This document shows positions 1-8,418 of a stretch of 42,450 nucleotides of DNA, piece by piece. This DNA comes from Acidobacteriota bacterium (GTDB taxonomy: Bacteria > Acidobacteriota > Terriglobia > Terriglobales > Acidobacteriaceae), in NCBI GenBank assembly GCA_021836865.1, contig JAKBHH010000025.1, positions 1 to 42,450 on the forward strand, given 5' to 3'. Made by a program: the position numbers and the translations under genes. Position 1 is the stretch's first letter; every line of letters starts with the position of its first letter. A model generated the notes under the pieces. The model was not told where the DNA came from, did no database searches, and saw nothing but the letters and a program-made list of their open reading frames with translations.

Positions 1-1532
1 GCGTACTGCGGATGACTCCCGATGAGGGCGTGCGCGGCGAGATAGCAGCTTTTCATCCGGCCAAGGCGCTGCAGGTCGTATGCATTCTCAAGCCATGCGC
101 GGTCAGCGCCGGCGGCGTTGCCCAGCATTTGAAAATGCCGGTGGCCCGCGAGCGCCCATTTTCGACTCAGCAAGGAGTCGCCCGCGCTGTCTGCGTCAAG
201 CGCCCGCGCCAGTTCCTGAGCGGCCTGTGCAAATTGTGCGGCGGGGGGTGTGGTTGCGGAGGGAAGAAGTTGATGGAGCCACGGATCCCGATGATGTCGA
301 TCGAGGGAAGCAGCCAGTGCGGTCAGCAAGGTGCGGGCGGATCGGCAGCGATCGTCGCAGGGCGAACCGCGGGAGCGATCGGCGGGAAGCGGGAAAGCTG
401 CATCCAGCAGGCGCGGGAGCATGGTTGTAGAAAGCTCCTCGTCAAAGCTTGCGAGCGTGGCGGGGTCCGCAGCCAGAACGCGCATTGCGGCCGGCGAGGC
501 CAGGTGCTGTTCCATTCGGCTCTGATGGGACTTGAGTTTGTCCAGCTTCGCTTCGAGGTTTTGCAGGCGTTGCCGGCCCTCGGCCAGCCATTGGGGATCC
601 CGCTCGAATTTCAGATAGCGGTTCCATGTCTCGATGGCATTCATCAGCTGGGCGCGGTCTTCCATCACCAGCGCTTCGTTGAACAGAACGACAGGATCGT
701 CCGGCGCGATTTCGTCGGCGCGACGCAGATAGTCGAGAGCCGTGGCGCGATCATTCTCGCTGCCTGTCGCTGTGCCACGCTCGAAGTAGGCGGACGCGTC
801 ATCGACGAGGAGGCTTGCGGAGACGGGGCCGGAGCCAAGCAGCCGGTCGAGCACATCGATGGCTGCGTCATAATCCTCTTCCATCAGCTGCGCACGCGCA
901 CGGAGTTGTAGCCAATGCGGATCGGTCGGGGCCGTCTCCAACTTGCGCTCAATCGAGGCGCGCGCACTGAGCAGCGATGCTGTCTCCCGGTGCGTCGCAT
1001 TGCCGCGAAGATGATCGGCATTCGCGACTGGAGCGAAACCTGCTCCAGCCATGCGTAAGTCAAAGACCCGATCCCGCGTATAGGCCTGCGCGAGAAGTCT
1101 CTCGGGAGATGTCTGGTGCCTGTGCCAAAAGATCAGTGCTAAGACCGCCAGGGCAATCGTCACGGGAACAAGACCGAGGGAGACACGTTGCCATCCGGTC
1201 CAGCGCGATGGCGTTGTGCGTGGTGTACCTGCAAGTTGGCGAGCAAGACGATGCTGCCACTCTTCCGAAGCAGAAACGAGACCGAGCATCATTGCCGCTT
1301 CTTCCGGCTCTGCTTCGCCGCGCAGGACATGTCTGCACTGCGTCCATTTTTCCAGACACGGTCTGCAGGTGGCCGCGTGGGTGAGCAGCGCGTCGGCTTC
1401 GGCTGCTGTGAGTTCCCCGCTGACCATGCGCAGCCAGAAATCGATCTCCGGACATTCACCGGAGTCCGCACCCGTTCCGACCGGTACATCGGACGCCGCG
1501 CGGTCTCTCCCCTCACCTGATTCTGGGCCCAT
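1..1532 (-). CDS. zinc-finger anti-sigma-like / TM / TPR-like protein (C-terminus beyond window)
   Basis: I translated this frame by hand; it stays open from the ATG at 1532 to the left edge (about 510 codons, no stop). An in-frame TAG lies two codons before the ATG and a GGAG about 9 nt upstream, so the start is well fixed. Residues 52-59 read HxxxCxxC (H52, C56, C59), with C27 nearby, which is the ZAS/zf-HC2 zinc-finger pattern of anti-sigma factors. A hydrophobic segment at about 117-136 followed by HRH is a single membrane helix. The rest (about 150-510) is helical and TPR-like, e.g. paired helices around a 'YDAAIDVLDRLL' stretch. It lies 140 bp downstream of the ECF sigma gene on the same strand, so it probably binds or regulates that sigma factor. 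Acidobacterial proteins of this layout often end in a CHAT protease domain; that part, if present, is outside the window and is only my guess. Confidence 0.8.
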   Translation of the reverse strand, partial: MGPESGEGRDRAASDVPVGTGADSGECPEIDFWLRMVSGELTAAEADALLTHAATCRPCLEKWTQCRHVLRGEAEPEEAAMMLGLVSASEEWQHRLARQLAGTPRTTPSRWTGWQRVSLGLVPVTIALAVLALIFWHRHQTSPERLLAQAYTRDRVFDLRMAGAGFAPVANADHLRGNATHRETASLLSARASIERKLETAPTDPHWLQLRARAQLMEEDYDAAIDVLDRLLGSGPVSASLLVDDASAYFERGTATGSENDRATALDYLRRADEIAPDDPVVLFNEALVMEDRAQLMNAIETWNRYLKFERDPQWLAEGRQRLQNLEAKLDKLKSHQSRMEQHLASPAAMRVLAADPATLASFDEELSTTMLPRLLDAAFPLPADRSRGSPCDDRCRSARTLLTALAASLDRHHRDPWLHQLLPSATTPPAAQFAQAAQELARALDADSAGDSLLSRKWALAGHRHFQMLGNAAGADRAWLENAYDLQRLGRMKSCYLAAHALIGSHPQY

Positions 1533-1672
1533 ACCCTACCACTCCTGGGAAATCGGTTTCATCGTCGGACACAACGCGACCGGTTGTTGTTCTGTCGTCA
1601 GCACATTCTCACTGGCTTTCTCCTAATAAACCGTAGAATGGCGGGACTTTCCTTGGCTGCTTTTCAGATTAT

Positions 1673-2341
1673 TTAACCTGAATCGCTGATCGGCTTCGCG
1701 TCGGCCTCCTTGGAATCCTGTCCGAGCTGGCTACTGAGCCATCGGCCAACGCGGCGCAGGACGCTTTCCACGCCCTTGGCGGACAACTTGACCGCTGGCA
1801 GGTCGGCAATCTCTTCCGCAGTCAGTCCCTGCCGATAATAGAGCCAGAAGATCGCCCGATCCCGTGCGGTAACAATGTTCGGGTTGACCCGCATCCTTTC
1901 GTCCATCTCGGAGTAAAGCATGGTGTTGTGCAGCTTCTCGCTGTTCTGCGGGCTTATGAGGTTGGTGAGCGGCAGTAACTCGTCCAGGGGCACAGTGATG
2001 GTGCGGCCGCCGCGCTTGGCGCAAGACTGCCGGCGGAAGTGGTCATTGGCCACAGAAGTTGAGACGATACGCAGCAGACCCAGAAAGGAGTCATCGGCCC
2101 TGGGTACAAAGTCTCTCAGGATTCTCCGCTGCCGTTCGCATAGCTTAAGAAATACTTCCTGAACGATGTCATCCACCACGGCAGCGGTGACACCGCCGGT
2201 CCACAAGCGGCCCACCCGCGCCGCGACAAGAGAAACCACTGGCACACAACGGCGCACAAACTCTTCCCAATCTTCCGTCTTATCGGAGTAGGCGCACGCT
2301 TTGGCGAGCCTGTTCACCGTGTTTCCAGAGGTTTCTATCAC
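1673..2341 (-). CDS. RNA polymerase ECF-type sigma factor
   Basis: A 222-residue sigma-70-family regulator of the extracytoplasmic-function type, which directs RNA polymerase to a dedicated promoter set. Region 2 is visible around residues 54-67 (the DDIVQEVFLKL stretch, matching the usual D-x-x-Q-E-x-F core). Region 4 is at about 158-202 and contains the helix-turn-helix 'GLTAEEIADLPAV' that reads the -35 element. Regions 1.1 and 3 are absent, as usual for ECF factors. The start is a GTG at 2341, preceded by a small hairpin that includes the only purine-rich Shine-Dalgarno candidate (2344-2362). The zinc-finger membrane protein follows on the same strand and is the likely partner anti-sigma. 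The gene is divergent from the membrane-protein operon starting at 2490, so the 148 bp between them holds promoters for both. Family assignment is firm; the signal sensed is unknown. Confidence 0.9.
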   Translation of the reverse strand: MIETSGNTVNRLAKACAYSDKTEDWEEFVRRCVPVVSLVAARVGRLWTGGVTAAVVDDIVQEVFLKLCERQRRILRDFVPRADDSFLGLLRIVSTSVANDHFRRQSCAKRGGRTITVPLDELLPLTNLISPQNSEKLHNTMLYSEMDERMRVNPNIVTARDRAIFWLYYRQGLTAEEIADLPAVKLSAKGVESVLRRVGRWLSSQLGQDSKEADAKPISDSG

Positions 2342-2343
2342 GA

Positions 2344-2362
2344 GGGAGTCCAGTTTACTCCC
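2344..2362 (-). promoter_or_regulatory. hairpin over the Shine-Dalgarno of the ECF sigma gene
   Basis: On the minus strand GGGAGT pairs with ACTCCC across a 7-nt loop, and the hairpin ends two bases before the GTG start codon at 2341. The GGGAG in its 5' arm is the only clear ribosome-binding candidate, but it is about 17 nt from the start, further than usual. This could be a translational control hairpin or a DNA operator. The inverted repeat is seen directly; its function is inferred. Confidence 0.35.
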
Positions 2363-2489
2363 AAAACGGCAGGATTCTCCCTGATGTTTTCACCGTCCAT
2401 GGCGGGCCCAGGTAGCGGCCGTCAAACTGCCGGTTCCAAGGTGTGCTAGTATCCCGGAAAGTGCCCGACACGCCTTCGGAGACTTAGTT

Positions 2490-3464
2490 ATGCATAGCGA
2501 TCTGCGGCCACTTACACTGGGCGAGATTCTGGACCGCACGGCACAGCTCTACCGGTCGCACTTCCTTCTTTTTGCAGGCATCTCTGCAATTTATTCCGGT
2601 CTCTTGCTGGCGATGAGCCTCTTGGAGATCGGATTGGAGACGGTACTGCGATCGATGCAGCTTGCGCAGGCCGTGCTGTGGACAGCATGGACGTCCACGG
2701 GGCTGTCTTTGCTGGTGGCGTTTATCGCAGCCGGTACGGCAATTGCAGCGAACAACCGCGCCGTTGGCTGGCTGAGCCTCGGCATGCCGGCAACCATTCG
2801 CAGTGCCTACGCCAGTATTCTGCCGCGCCTGGGCCGCTATCTGTGGCTCATGGCCATCACTGCCGTTCTCGTGTGGCTTCCGCTTGCGCTGCTCTACGTG
2901 GGATATCTGGCGTTCATTTTCGTGAACGTGCGCCCCGGAAGCATCATCGGGCAGCCCGGAGTTGCGCCGCAAGTCACGATGGGCCTGGTGATCGCCTCAG
3001 GAATCTTTGGATTATTGCTGATACCTGCCGGCGTCTACACCATCCTCATGGCACTGCGTTATGCCCTCGCAGTCCCTGCCTGCGTCATGGAGGATCTGAA
3101 GGCACGGCAGGCCATCCGGCGCAGTGTTTCCCTGAGCAAGGGCACGCGAGGCAGGCTATTTGTTCTTGGCCTGCTCGCGATTACCATTCAGCTGGGTTTG
3201 CTGTTGCTTACGCAATCATTTTTTGTGATTACCGAGATGCGGCACCACGGCGAGGCCTCGCCCGGCTTGCGTGTACTGCAGCAGATTGTAGCTTTTTTTA
3301 CCAACACGTTTGTGGGTCCGATTTACGCGACCGGTCTCACCCTCTTTTACTTTGACCAGCGGGTCCGCAAGGAGGGTTACGACATTGAAAGGATGATGGA
3401 GGCCGCGGGCTTCATTCCCGGCCCGTCGGAGCCGCTGAAAACAACCAGAGAGACAGGGGCTTGA
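2490..3464 (+). CDS. polytopic membrane protein (GPDP-membrane-domain / DUF7847-like)
   Basis: A 324-residue integral membrane protein and the first gene of a five-gene operon. The N-terminus has the 'LTLGEILDRTAQLYRSHF' pattern typical of proteins annotated as glycerophosphoryl diester phosphodiesterase membrane domain; no phosphodiesterase catalytic domain is present. Several long hydrophobic stretches follow, near residues 25-50, 70-90, 115-150, 165-195, 225-250 and 265-285. The 'RRSVSLSKGTRGRLFVLGLL' segment is also characteristic of the family. The ATG at 2490 has a GGAG about 8 nt upstream. The stop (TGA at 3462-3464) overlaps a possible TTG start of the next gene. Together with the downstream MoxR/DUF58 genes it may help a membrane-linked complex, but no biochemical role can be assigned. 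Confidence 0.75.
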   Translation: MHSDLRPLTLGEILDRTAQLYRSHFLLFAGISAIYSGLLLAMSLLEIGLETVLRSMQLAQAVLWTAWTSTGLSLLVAFIAAGTAIAANNRAVGWLSLGMPATIRSAYASILPRLGRYLWLMAITAVLVWLPLALLYVGYLAFIFVNVRPGSIIGQPGVAPQVTMGLVIASGIFGLLLIPAGVYTILMALRYALAVPACVMEDLKARQAIRRSVSLSKGTRGRLFVLGLLAITIQLGLLLLTQSFFVITEMRHHGEASPGLRVLQQIVAFFTNTFVGPIYATGLTLFYFDQRVRKEGYDIERMMEAAGFIPGPSEPLKTTRETGA

Positions 3465-3481
3465 TTCTGCAGGATCGACGA

Positions 3482-4609
3482 ATGCGCGTCCCCGCGTGCA
3501 TCGCAGGAGCGGTGTGGTTCGTCGCTTTGTGTCCTTTGCCCGGCGGGGCTGCCGCATCTTCTGCTGAGAGGGACGCCGCGCCGCGGCCTGCCCGTTGGCG
3601 CAGCGCTTCAATGGACGAATACCGCGAGCATCTTGGTGCGCTGATGCTGTTAGTGGAGGCTTGCGGCAAAGGACGTGACCTTCAATCCTGTGATCCCTTA
3701 AAGGTTGGCCTCGATGACCGCGTTCCAGTTGGCGGAGCGGCCCCGGACGGCCGGAGGCTGGTGCGTTACGGCTGGTTACGCGTTTTGCTCTCACGGGCTG
3801 AAGATCCGGATGCGCCCCCGGCTCAGACCGATGCAAGGTCGCGGCACACACAGCCATCCGATGCCGCCTCGCAGCCGGATGAGCCTGCGACGAGCCAGTT
3901 GCTTGAAGATGCGCGGATACGGCTGGCATTCGACCTTGCCGAAGCCAGTACCGGAACAGCCCCGCTGCCGCAGCATGGACAGGAACACGCAACGATGCGG
4001 CAGGTTCTGGCCGGACGCGACTTTGAGGGCCTGACGCAACCCTCGGCAACGGACTCGTTGAAGGAAAAGATTGTTGCCTGGCTGAACAAGATCTTTCAAA
4101 ATGCATCGTTGTTGCGCGCGGGGTCAGCTTGGGTGGGGCGGCTTGCCGTATGGGGATTCATTCTGGTCCTCTGTGCCGGGCTTGTGTTGGGATTACTCCG
4201 CCTGGAGCGGCGCTGGCGCGTGCGCCTGACGCCGGAGAGCGCGCTTCCATCCGTGGATGGCGCCCCACCCCGCGACTGGCAACTGTGGCTGGAGGAAGCG
4301 CGCAAGGCGGCGGCGGGGGGCGCATGGAGGCAGGCCATTCACTCGGTCTATTGGGCGGCGATTGCGCGCCTGGAGGGCCGCAGACTGTGGCCTCCGGATC
4401 GGGCGCGTACGCCACGCGAGTATCTGGCCCAGGTTGCTTTCGACGATCCGCGCAGGGTCGGCCTGGCCGAGCTCACACGCAGCTTTGAAAGCACATGGTA
4501 TGGCGGCAGTCCGGTGAGTGAGCGCGACTATCGCATGGTTGAGAAAGTTGCATCCTCCCTGATTGCCGGCGATTCGGGTGCAGGCAATAACACCGGGGGT
4601 GTGCGATGA
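3482..4609 (+). CDS. DUF4129 domain protein, exported and membrane-anchored
   Basis: From the ATG at 3482 this is a 375-residue protein. A TTG at 3461, overlapping the preceding stop, would add seven residues. I prefer 3482 because it has an AGGA about 8 nt upstream and gives a classical signal peptide (MRVPAC..., cleavage near GGAAA). An extracytoplasmic region follows, then a membrane helix at about residues 220-245, then a C-terminal DUF4129 domain. That domain has the diagnostic W-x-L...A...G-x-WR-x-AIH...Y run and an 'RTPREYL' motif near residue 310. DUF4129 proteins are regularly encoded with MoxR ATPases and DUF58 proteins, as here, and are thought to be accessory parts of that system. 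The 3' end overlaps the next gene by ATGA. Confidence 0.85.
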   Translation: MRVPACIAGAVWFVALCPLPGGAAASSAERDAAPRPARWRSASMDEYREHLGALMLLVEACGKGRDLQSCDPLKVGLDDRVPVGGAAPDGRRLVRYGWLRVLLSRAEDPDAPPAQTDARSRHTQPSDAASQPDEPATSQLLEDARIRLAFDLAEASTGTAPLPQHGQEHATMRQVLAGRDFEGLTQPSATDSLKEKIVAWLNKIFQNASLLRAGSAWVGRLAVWGFILVLCAGLVLGLLRLERRWRVRLTPESALPSVDGAPPRDWQLWLEEARKAAAGGAWRQAIHSVYWAAIARLEGRRLWPPDRARTPREYLAQVAFDDPRRVGLAELTRSFESTWYGGSPVSERDYRMVEKVASSLIAGDSGAGNNTGGVR

Positions 4610-5838
4610 AGGTGGGCGGCAGCCTGGACGCAGGGGACCGCGGTCTCCTGCTGGGCGTGGTAGGCCTCGCGCTGGCGATGGGGGCGGCGATTGGACTGCT
4701 CACGCCCAACGCAAATGGCAACGACAATCCGCTGCCCTCGACCTACCTTGCCGGACAGCACGGGGCGCGCGCCGCTTATGAGACGCTGCTGCGCTCCGGT
4801 TACCCGATCGAGCGCTGGGAGCGGCCGTTGAGCGAGCTGGCCGCGACGGCGGGTCCGGAAACAGTGGTGATCTTTGCGGAGCCATTCAGCCGGGAGGCCA
4901 GTGACATCAAGGCCGTGCACCAGATTGTGGAGCGCGGCGGACGGGTGCTCTCCACGGGCTTCTGGGGCGGGTTTCTTCTGCCGGGCGGCGAGCCGGATAC
5001 GCCGAGGGAGTTCAACTTTGCGGCGTGCCAACTGGAGCCTGAGGGGATGGATGCGCTGGCCGGCTCCGGCCAGGTGTGGATGGTGCCGGAGGCGACCTGG
5101 CAGGTCGGCAATCCCATGCAGCGCACGCAGTACGGTTGCGCCGGGCAGCCGGCGGTGGTGGAGTATGACTACGGCAAGGGCCATGTGGTGTGGTGGGCGA
5201 GCGCGACGCCGTTGGAGAACGGCTCGCTGGCGCGCGCAGACAATCTTGACCTGCTGCTGAATTCGCTTGGGCCGCGCGCCGGGCATCGGTTCTATTGGGA
5301 CGAGTCGCTGCACGGGGACGTGCGATCGGCGTGGAGCTATGCAGCGGGGCCGGCGCTAAGCCTGCTGCGGATTGGGCTGGCGGCGCTGGGGCTGCTGATC
5401 GTCTTCAGCTTCAGCCGGCGCAGTGGGCCACTGCGGGATGTGCCGGCGCTGCAGCGGGCCGCGCCCGTTGAGTTTATTGAGGCGCTGGGCTCGCTCTACC
5501 GCAATGCGGGCGCGCAATCGACGGCCGTGGCCGCGGCACTGGAGCGCTTCCGGCGCTTCAGCCTGCGGCTCTGCGGGCTGCGGCCCGGGCCGATCGGCGC
5601 GGTCGAGCTGGCGGCGACGATTCGCAGGCGCTTTCCCAGGGCCGACCCGAGCCTCGATGCCGATCTTGCCGCCTGCGAAGAGGCTGCCGGGAGCGACACG
5701 CTCGACCCCGGCACGGCTCTGAGACTGGTGCGGGCGCTGCACCGGCATCGCGAGAAACTGGCCGAAGCCGTAAAGCCGCTCGCCCATGCCGCGGCAATCA
5801 GCGAGAATGATTCCAGCGCGCAGGAAAGGCCTTCATGA
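4606..5838 (+). CDS. DUF4350 domain membrane protein
   Basis: A 410-residue protein whose ATG overlaps the preceding stop as ATGA, indicating translational coupling. An N-terminal hydrophobic helix (about residues 11-32) anchors a domain of about 200 residues. That domain contains 'ERGGRVLSTGFWGG', 'GKGHVVWWASATPLEN' and 'NLDLLLNSL', which are landmarks of the DUF4350 fold (a ThuA/glutamine-amidotransferase-like Rossmann domain). A second helix at about 250-268 precedes an Arg/Ala-rich cytoplasmic tail. The residues of a working amidotransferase triad are not evident, so a binding or scaffold role is more likely than catalysis. It sits between DUF4129 and MoxR genes, the usual neighbourhood for this family. 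Its exact function is unknown. Confidence 0.8.
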   Translation: MKVGGSLDAGDRGLLLGVVGLALAMGAAIGLLTPNANGNDNPLPSTYLAGQHGARAAYETLLRSGYPIERWERPLSELAATAGPETVVIFAEPFSREASDIKAVHQIVERGGRVLSTGFWGGFLLPGGEPDTPREFNFAACQLEPEGMDALAGSGQVWMVPEATWQVGNPMQRTQYGCAGQPAVVEYDYGKGHVVWWASATPLENGSLARADNLDLLLNSLGPRAGHRFYWDESLHGDVRSAWSYAAGPALSLLRIGLAALGLLIVFSFSRRSGPLRDVPALQRAAPVEFIEALGSLYRNAGAQSTAVAAALERFRRFSLRLCGLRPGPIGAVELAATIRRRFPRADPSLDADLAACEEAAGSDTLDPGTALRLVRALHRHREKLAEAVKPLAHAAAISENDSSAQERPS

Positions 5839-6854
5839 GCCAGCAACCGATGCCGGATCCGATACAGGACACAAGCCACGACGCCGCTCCGCAGCCGGGC
5901 GGCCTGCACGCCACCCGCCAGCTGATTGCGCACGCGCGCAGCGAACTGGGGCGCGTCATCTCCGGCCAGGGTGAGCCCATTGAAGAGGTGCTGATGGCCC
6001 TGCTGTGCCAGGGCCACGCCCTGCTGGAGGGTGTGCCGGGCATTGCCAAGACGCTGATGGTGAAGGCGACGGGGCGGCTGCTGGGGCTTGGCTTCCAGCG
6101 TGTGCAGGCCACGCCGGACCTGATGCCCGCAGACATTCTGGGCACCACGCTGCTGCGCCCCGGCGTGGATGGATTTACCTTTCATCCCGGCCCCGTCTTT
6201 ACCGATTTGCTGCTGGTGGACGAGATCAACCGTATGCCGCCCCGCACCCAGGCCGCGCTGCTGGAGTGCATGGAAGAGCGGCAGGTGACCACCGATGGCG
6301 CGCGCCGTCCGCTGCCGCCGTGGTTCACCGTCTTTGCCACCCAGAACCCGGTGGACTTTGAGGGCACCTATCCCTTGCCCGAGGCGCAGTTGGATCGTTT
6401 TCTGCTAAAGATTCGCGTCGCCTATCCTAAAGAGGCCGAGGAACTGCAGATTCTGGAGCGGCACCATGCCGGATCCGGTGCGGGACCGCTGGAAGAGGCA
6501 GCGATTGCGCCGATTCCCGCGGGCATGCTGGCCGCGGCGCGGGCTGAGGTGCGCGCCATTCGCATTGAGCCGGAGCTCTACGGATACATTCTGGCGGTGG
6601 CGCGGCGGACGCGCGAGTGGCCAATGCTGCTGCTGGGAGCCAGCCCTCGCGCGGCGCTGAACCTGATGCGCGTGGCGCAGGCGACGGCGGCCTTTGACGG
6701 GCGCGATTATCTTGTTCCGGATGACGTGAAGCGCGCCGTGCCGCCCGTGCTGCGCCATCGCATGCTGCTCAAGCCGGAGGCCGAGCTGGAGGGTTTTGAC
6801 GCCGACCGCGTGCTGGCCGATGTGGTGGCGGCCGTGCCGGTGCCGCGGCAATGA
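5835..6854 (+). CDS. MoxR-family AAA+ ATPase
   Basis: A 339-residue ATPase of the MoxR family, chaperone-like AAA+ proteins that help assemble or activate partners carrying von Willebrand A domains. Visible motifs in order are Walker A GVPGIAKT (66-73), 'TPDLMPADILG' (93-103), Walker B LLLVDE (125-130) followed by INRMPPRTQAALLECMEE, the sensor-1 ATQNP stretch (168-172), and 'EGTYPLPEAQLDRF'. The Lys and both acidic Walker B residues are intact, so it should hydrolyse ATP. Its ATG overlaps the DUF4350 stop (ATGA), and its own stop overlaps the DUF58 start in the same way. The downstream DUF58 protein is the natural partner. The first 25 residues are Pro/Asp-rich and probably disordered. Confidence 0.95.
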   Translation: MSQQPMPDPIQDTSHDAAPQPGGLHATRQLIAHARSELGRVISGQGEPIEEVLMALLCQGHALLEGVPGIAKTLMVKATGRLLGLGFQRVQATPDLMPADILGTTLLRPGVDGFTFHPGPVFTDLLLVDEINRMPPRTQAALLECMEERQVTTDGARRPLPPWFTVFATQNPVDFEGTYPLPEAQLDRFLLKIRVAYPKEAEELQILERHHAGSGAGPLEEAAIAPIPAGMLAAARAEVRAIRIEPELYGYILAVARRTREWPMLLLGASPRAALNLMRVAQATAAFDGRDYLVPDDVKRAVPPVLRHRMLLKPEAELEGFDADRVLADVVAAVPVPRQ

Positions 6855-8278
6855 TTGCTCCTACGCTCCATCCGGTGCCGGTGCGCGCAGCGTGCGAGCC
6901 CCGGCGCAGGTGGGGCTTTGGGTTGACGCCGCGGACGATCGGCCTGCTGACCGCCGGTTTCCTGTGGCTGATTCCGGGTTTCTGGCAGGGAAACCTCAGT
7001 TATGCGATGGTCGCCTGGGATGGGCTGGTGCTGCTGGCCGCACTTCTGGACGGCAGGCGGTTGCCGCGCGCCGGCGAACTGTCGTTGAGTCGGTCCTGGG
7101 CCAATGCGCCCGCGCTCGACAGCGAGACGGGGATTGAACTCACAGTCGAAAACAGGGGCCGCGTGGTGGTCGAGTGCCGCCTGGTGGACGACCTGCCCCC
7201 GGCGCTGTGCCCGCAGCCGGAGACGTTGCGGGTGACTGCGTTTCCGCGCGTGGCCGCCACGGCGCGCTATCGCGTGGAGCCGCGGGAGCGCGGCGACTGC
7301 GATACGGGCTGGGTCTATGTGCGCTATCGCTCACCGCTGGGGCTGCTTGAGCGTTGGGCAAAGGCGCGCCTGGTGCAGCGCGTGCGCGTCTATCCGGCGT
7401 TGCGCAAAGGCGAGGAGCAGCAGATATTTCTGGCGCGCAGCCGGCAGATGGACCTGCAACTGCGTCGTGCGCAGCAGCGTGGACTGGGGCGCGACTTCGA
7501 GAGTCTGCGCGACTATCGCGAGGGAGACGACCTGCGCGATATCTGCTGGACGGCCACGGCGCGGCGTGGCAGCCCGATTGCCCGCCAATACCAGACGGAA
7601 CGCAGTCAGGCGGTGTGGATCGTGCTCGACTGCGGGCGACTCATGCGCTCGCGCGTGGCGGCGGCGCCGTCGCGCCTTTCCGCTCTGCCCTTGACCGGAG
7701 ACAAGCCACGCATCCATTCCAAGCTTGACTTTGCCTGCACCACCGCCGTGTCGCTGGCTCAACTTGCCCTTTACTCCGGCGACCGCGTGGGGCTGCTGGC
7801 CTATGGGCAAGGCATGCAGCAGCGCCTGCTGCCGGGGCGCGGCGCGGCCCACCTGCGGCAGTTGATCGAGTCACTGGCCCAGGTCCATGCCGAGAGCGGC
7901 GAGGCCGACCACCTGCGCGCCACCGCGGCCTTGAACCGCTGGCAGCCGCGTCGCGCGCTGATCCTGTGGGTGACCGATCTGGCCGAGACGTCCATGCGTC
8001 CTGAGGTGATTGACGGCGCCATGCAACTGCTGCGGCGGCATGTGCTCCTGTTTGTCGCGATGGCGCAGCCGGAGGTGGAACGGATTGCGCAAAGGACGCC
8101 GGAAGATGTGGAGCAGATGTTCCTGGCCGCCGCCGCGCAACAGATGGCCAGTCGCCGCGAGCTGCTGCTGGCCCGGCTGCACGAGCAGGGCGCGCTGACC
8201 CTGGACCTGAATCCCGAGGCACTGACCTCACGCGTGCTGAACCAGTATCTGAGCGTGAAAGAACGCGCGATGGTGTAA
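6851..8278 (+). CDS. DUF58 domain protein (MoxR partner)
   Basis: A 475-residue protein, last of the overlapping operon (ATGA junction with moxR). Two hydrophobic helices near residues 29-67 anchor it, and a beta-rich region (about 75-180) follows. The DUF58 core at about 213-254 shows the signature LGRDFESLRDYREGDDLRDI and 'WTATARRGSPIARQYQTE'. A vWA-like segment begins at 'WIVLDCGRLM' (D260), where a canonical MIDAS would read DxSxS; only the first Asp is clear, so metal binding is uncertain. DUF58 proteins act with MoxR ATPases in many bacteria, often linked to envelope stress or growth. The specific client here cannot be read from sequence. Confidence 0.92.
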   Translation: MIAPTLHPVPVRAACEPRRRWGFGLTPRTIGLLTAGFLWLIPGFWQGNLSYAMVAWDGLVLLAALLDGRRLPRAGELSLSRSWANAPALDSETGIELTVENRGRVVVECRLVDDLPPALCPQPETLRVTAFPRVAATARYRVEPRERGDCDTGWVYVRYRSPLGLLERWAKARLVQRVRVYPALRKGEEQQIFLARSRQMDLQLRRAQQRGLGRDFESLRDYREGDDLRDICWTATARRGSPIARQYQTERSQAVWIVLDCGRLMRSRVAAAPSRLSALPLTGDKPRIHSKLDFACTTAVSLAQLALYSGDRVGLLAYGQGMQQRLLPGRGAAHLRQLIESLAQVHAESGEADHLRATAALNRWQPRRALILWVTDLAETSMRPEVIDGAMQLLRRHVLLFVAMAQPEVERIAQRTPEDVEQMFLAAAAQQMASRRELLLARLHEQGALTLDLNPEALTSRVLNQYLSVKERAMV

Positions 8279-8284
8279 GGACAG

Positions 8285-8310
8285 TCCGGGTTGGCGGCGA
8301 TCCACCCGGA
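8285..8310 (+). terminator. possible hairpin terminator after the MoxR/DUF58 operon
   Basis: TCCGGGT pairs with ACCCGGA, and the stem can be extended to nine pairs with one bulged T. It starts 7 nt after the DUF58 stop codon. No T-run follows, so it is not a classical intrinsic terminator; it may be an mRNA 3'-end stabiliser or a weak stop. Confidence 0.3.
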
Positions 8311-8418
8311 ATGCAAAGCGAACTCGACAGACCGACGTGCAACCTTCCCTCAAGCCCTCTTTTGCAATCGCCGCACGCTTGCCTTGCATCGCCGGGGGAG
8401 GATTGTCATCATGGATGC

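Noticed and set aside
12-911. Plus-strand frame of 299 residues
   Set aside because: It is the complement of the zinc-finger/TPR gene; composition is Arg/Gly-rich and no domain is visible.
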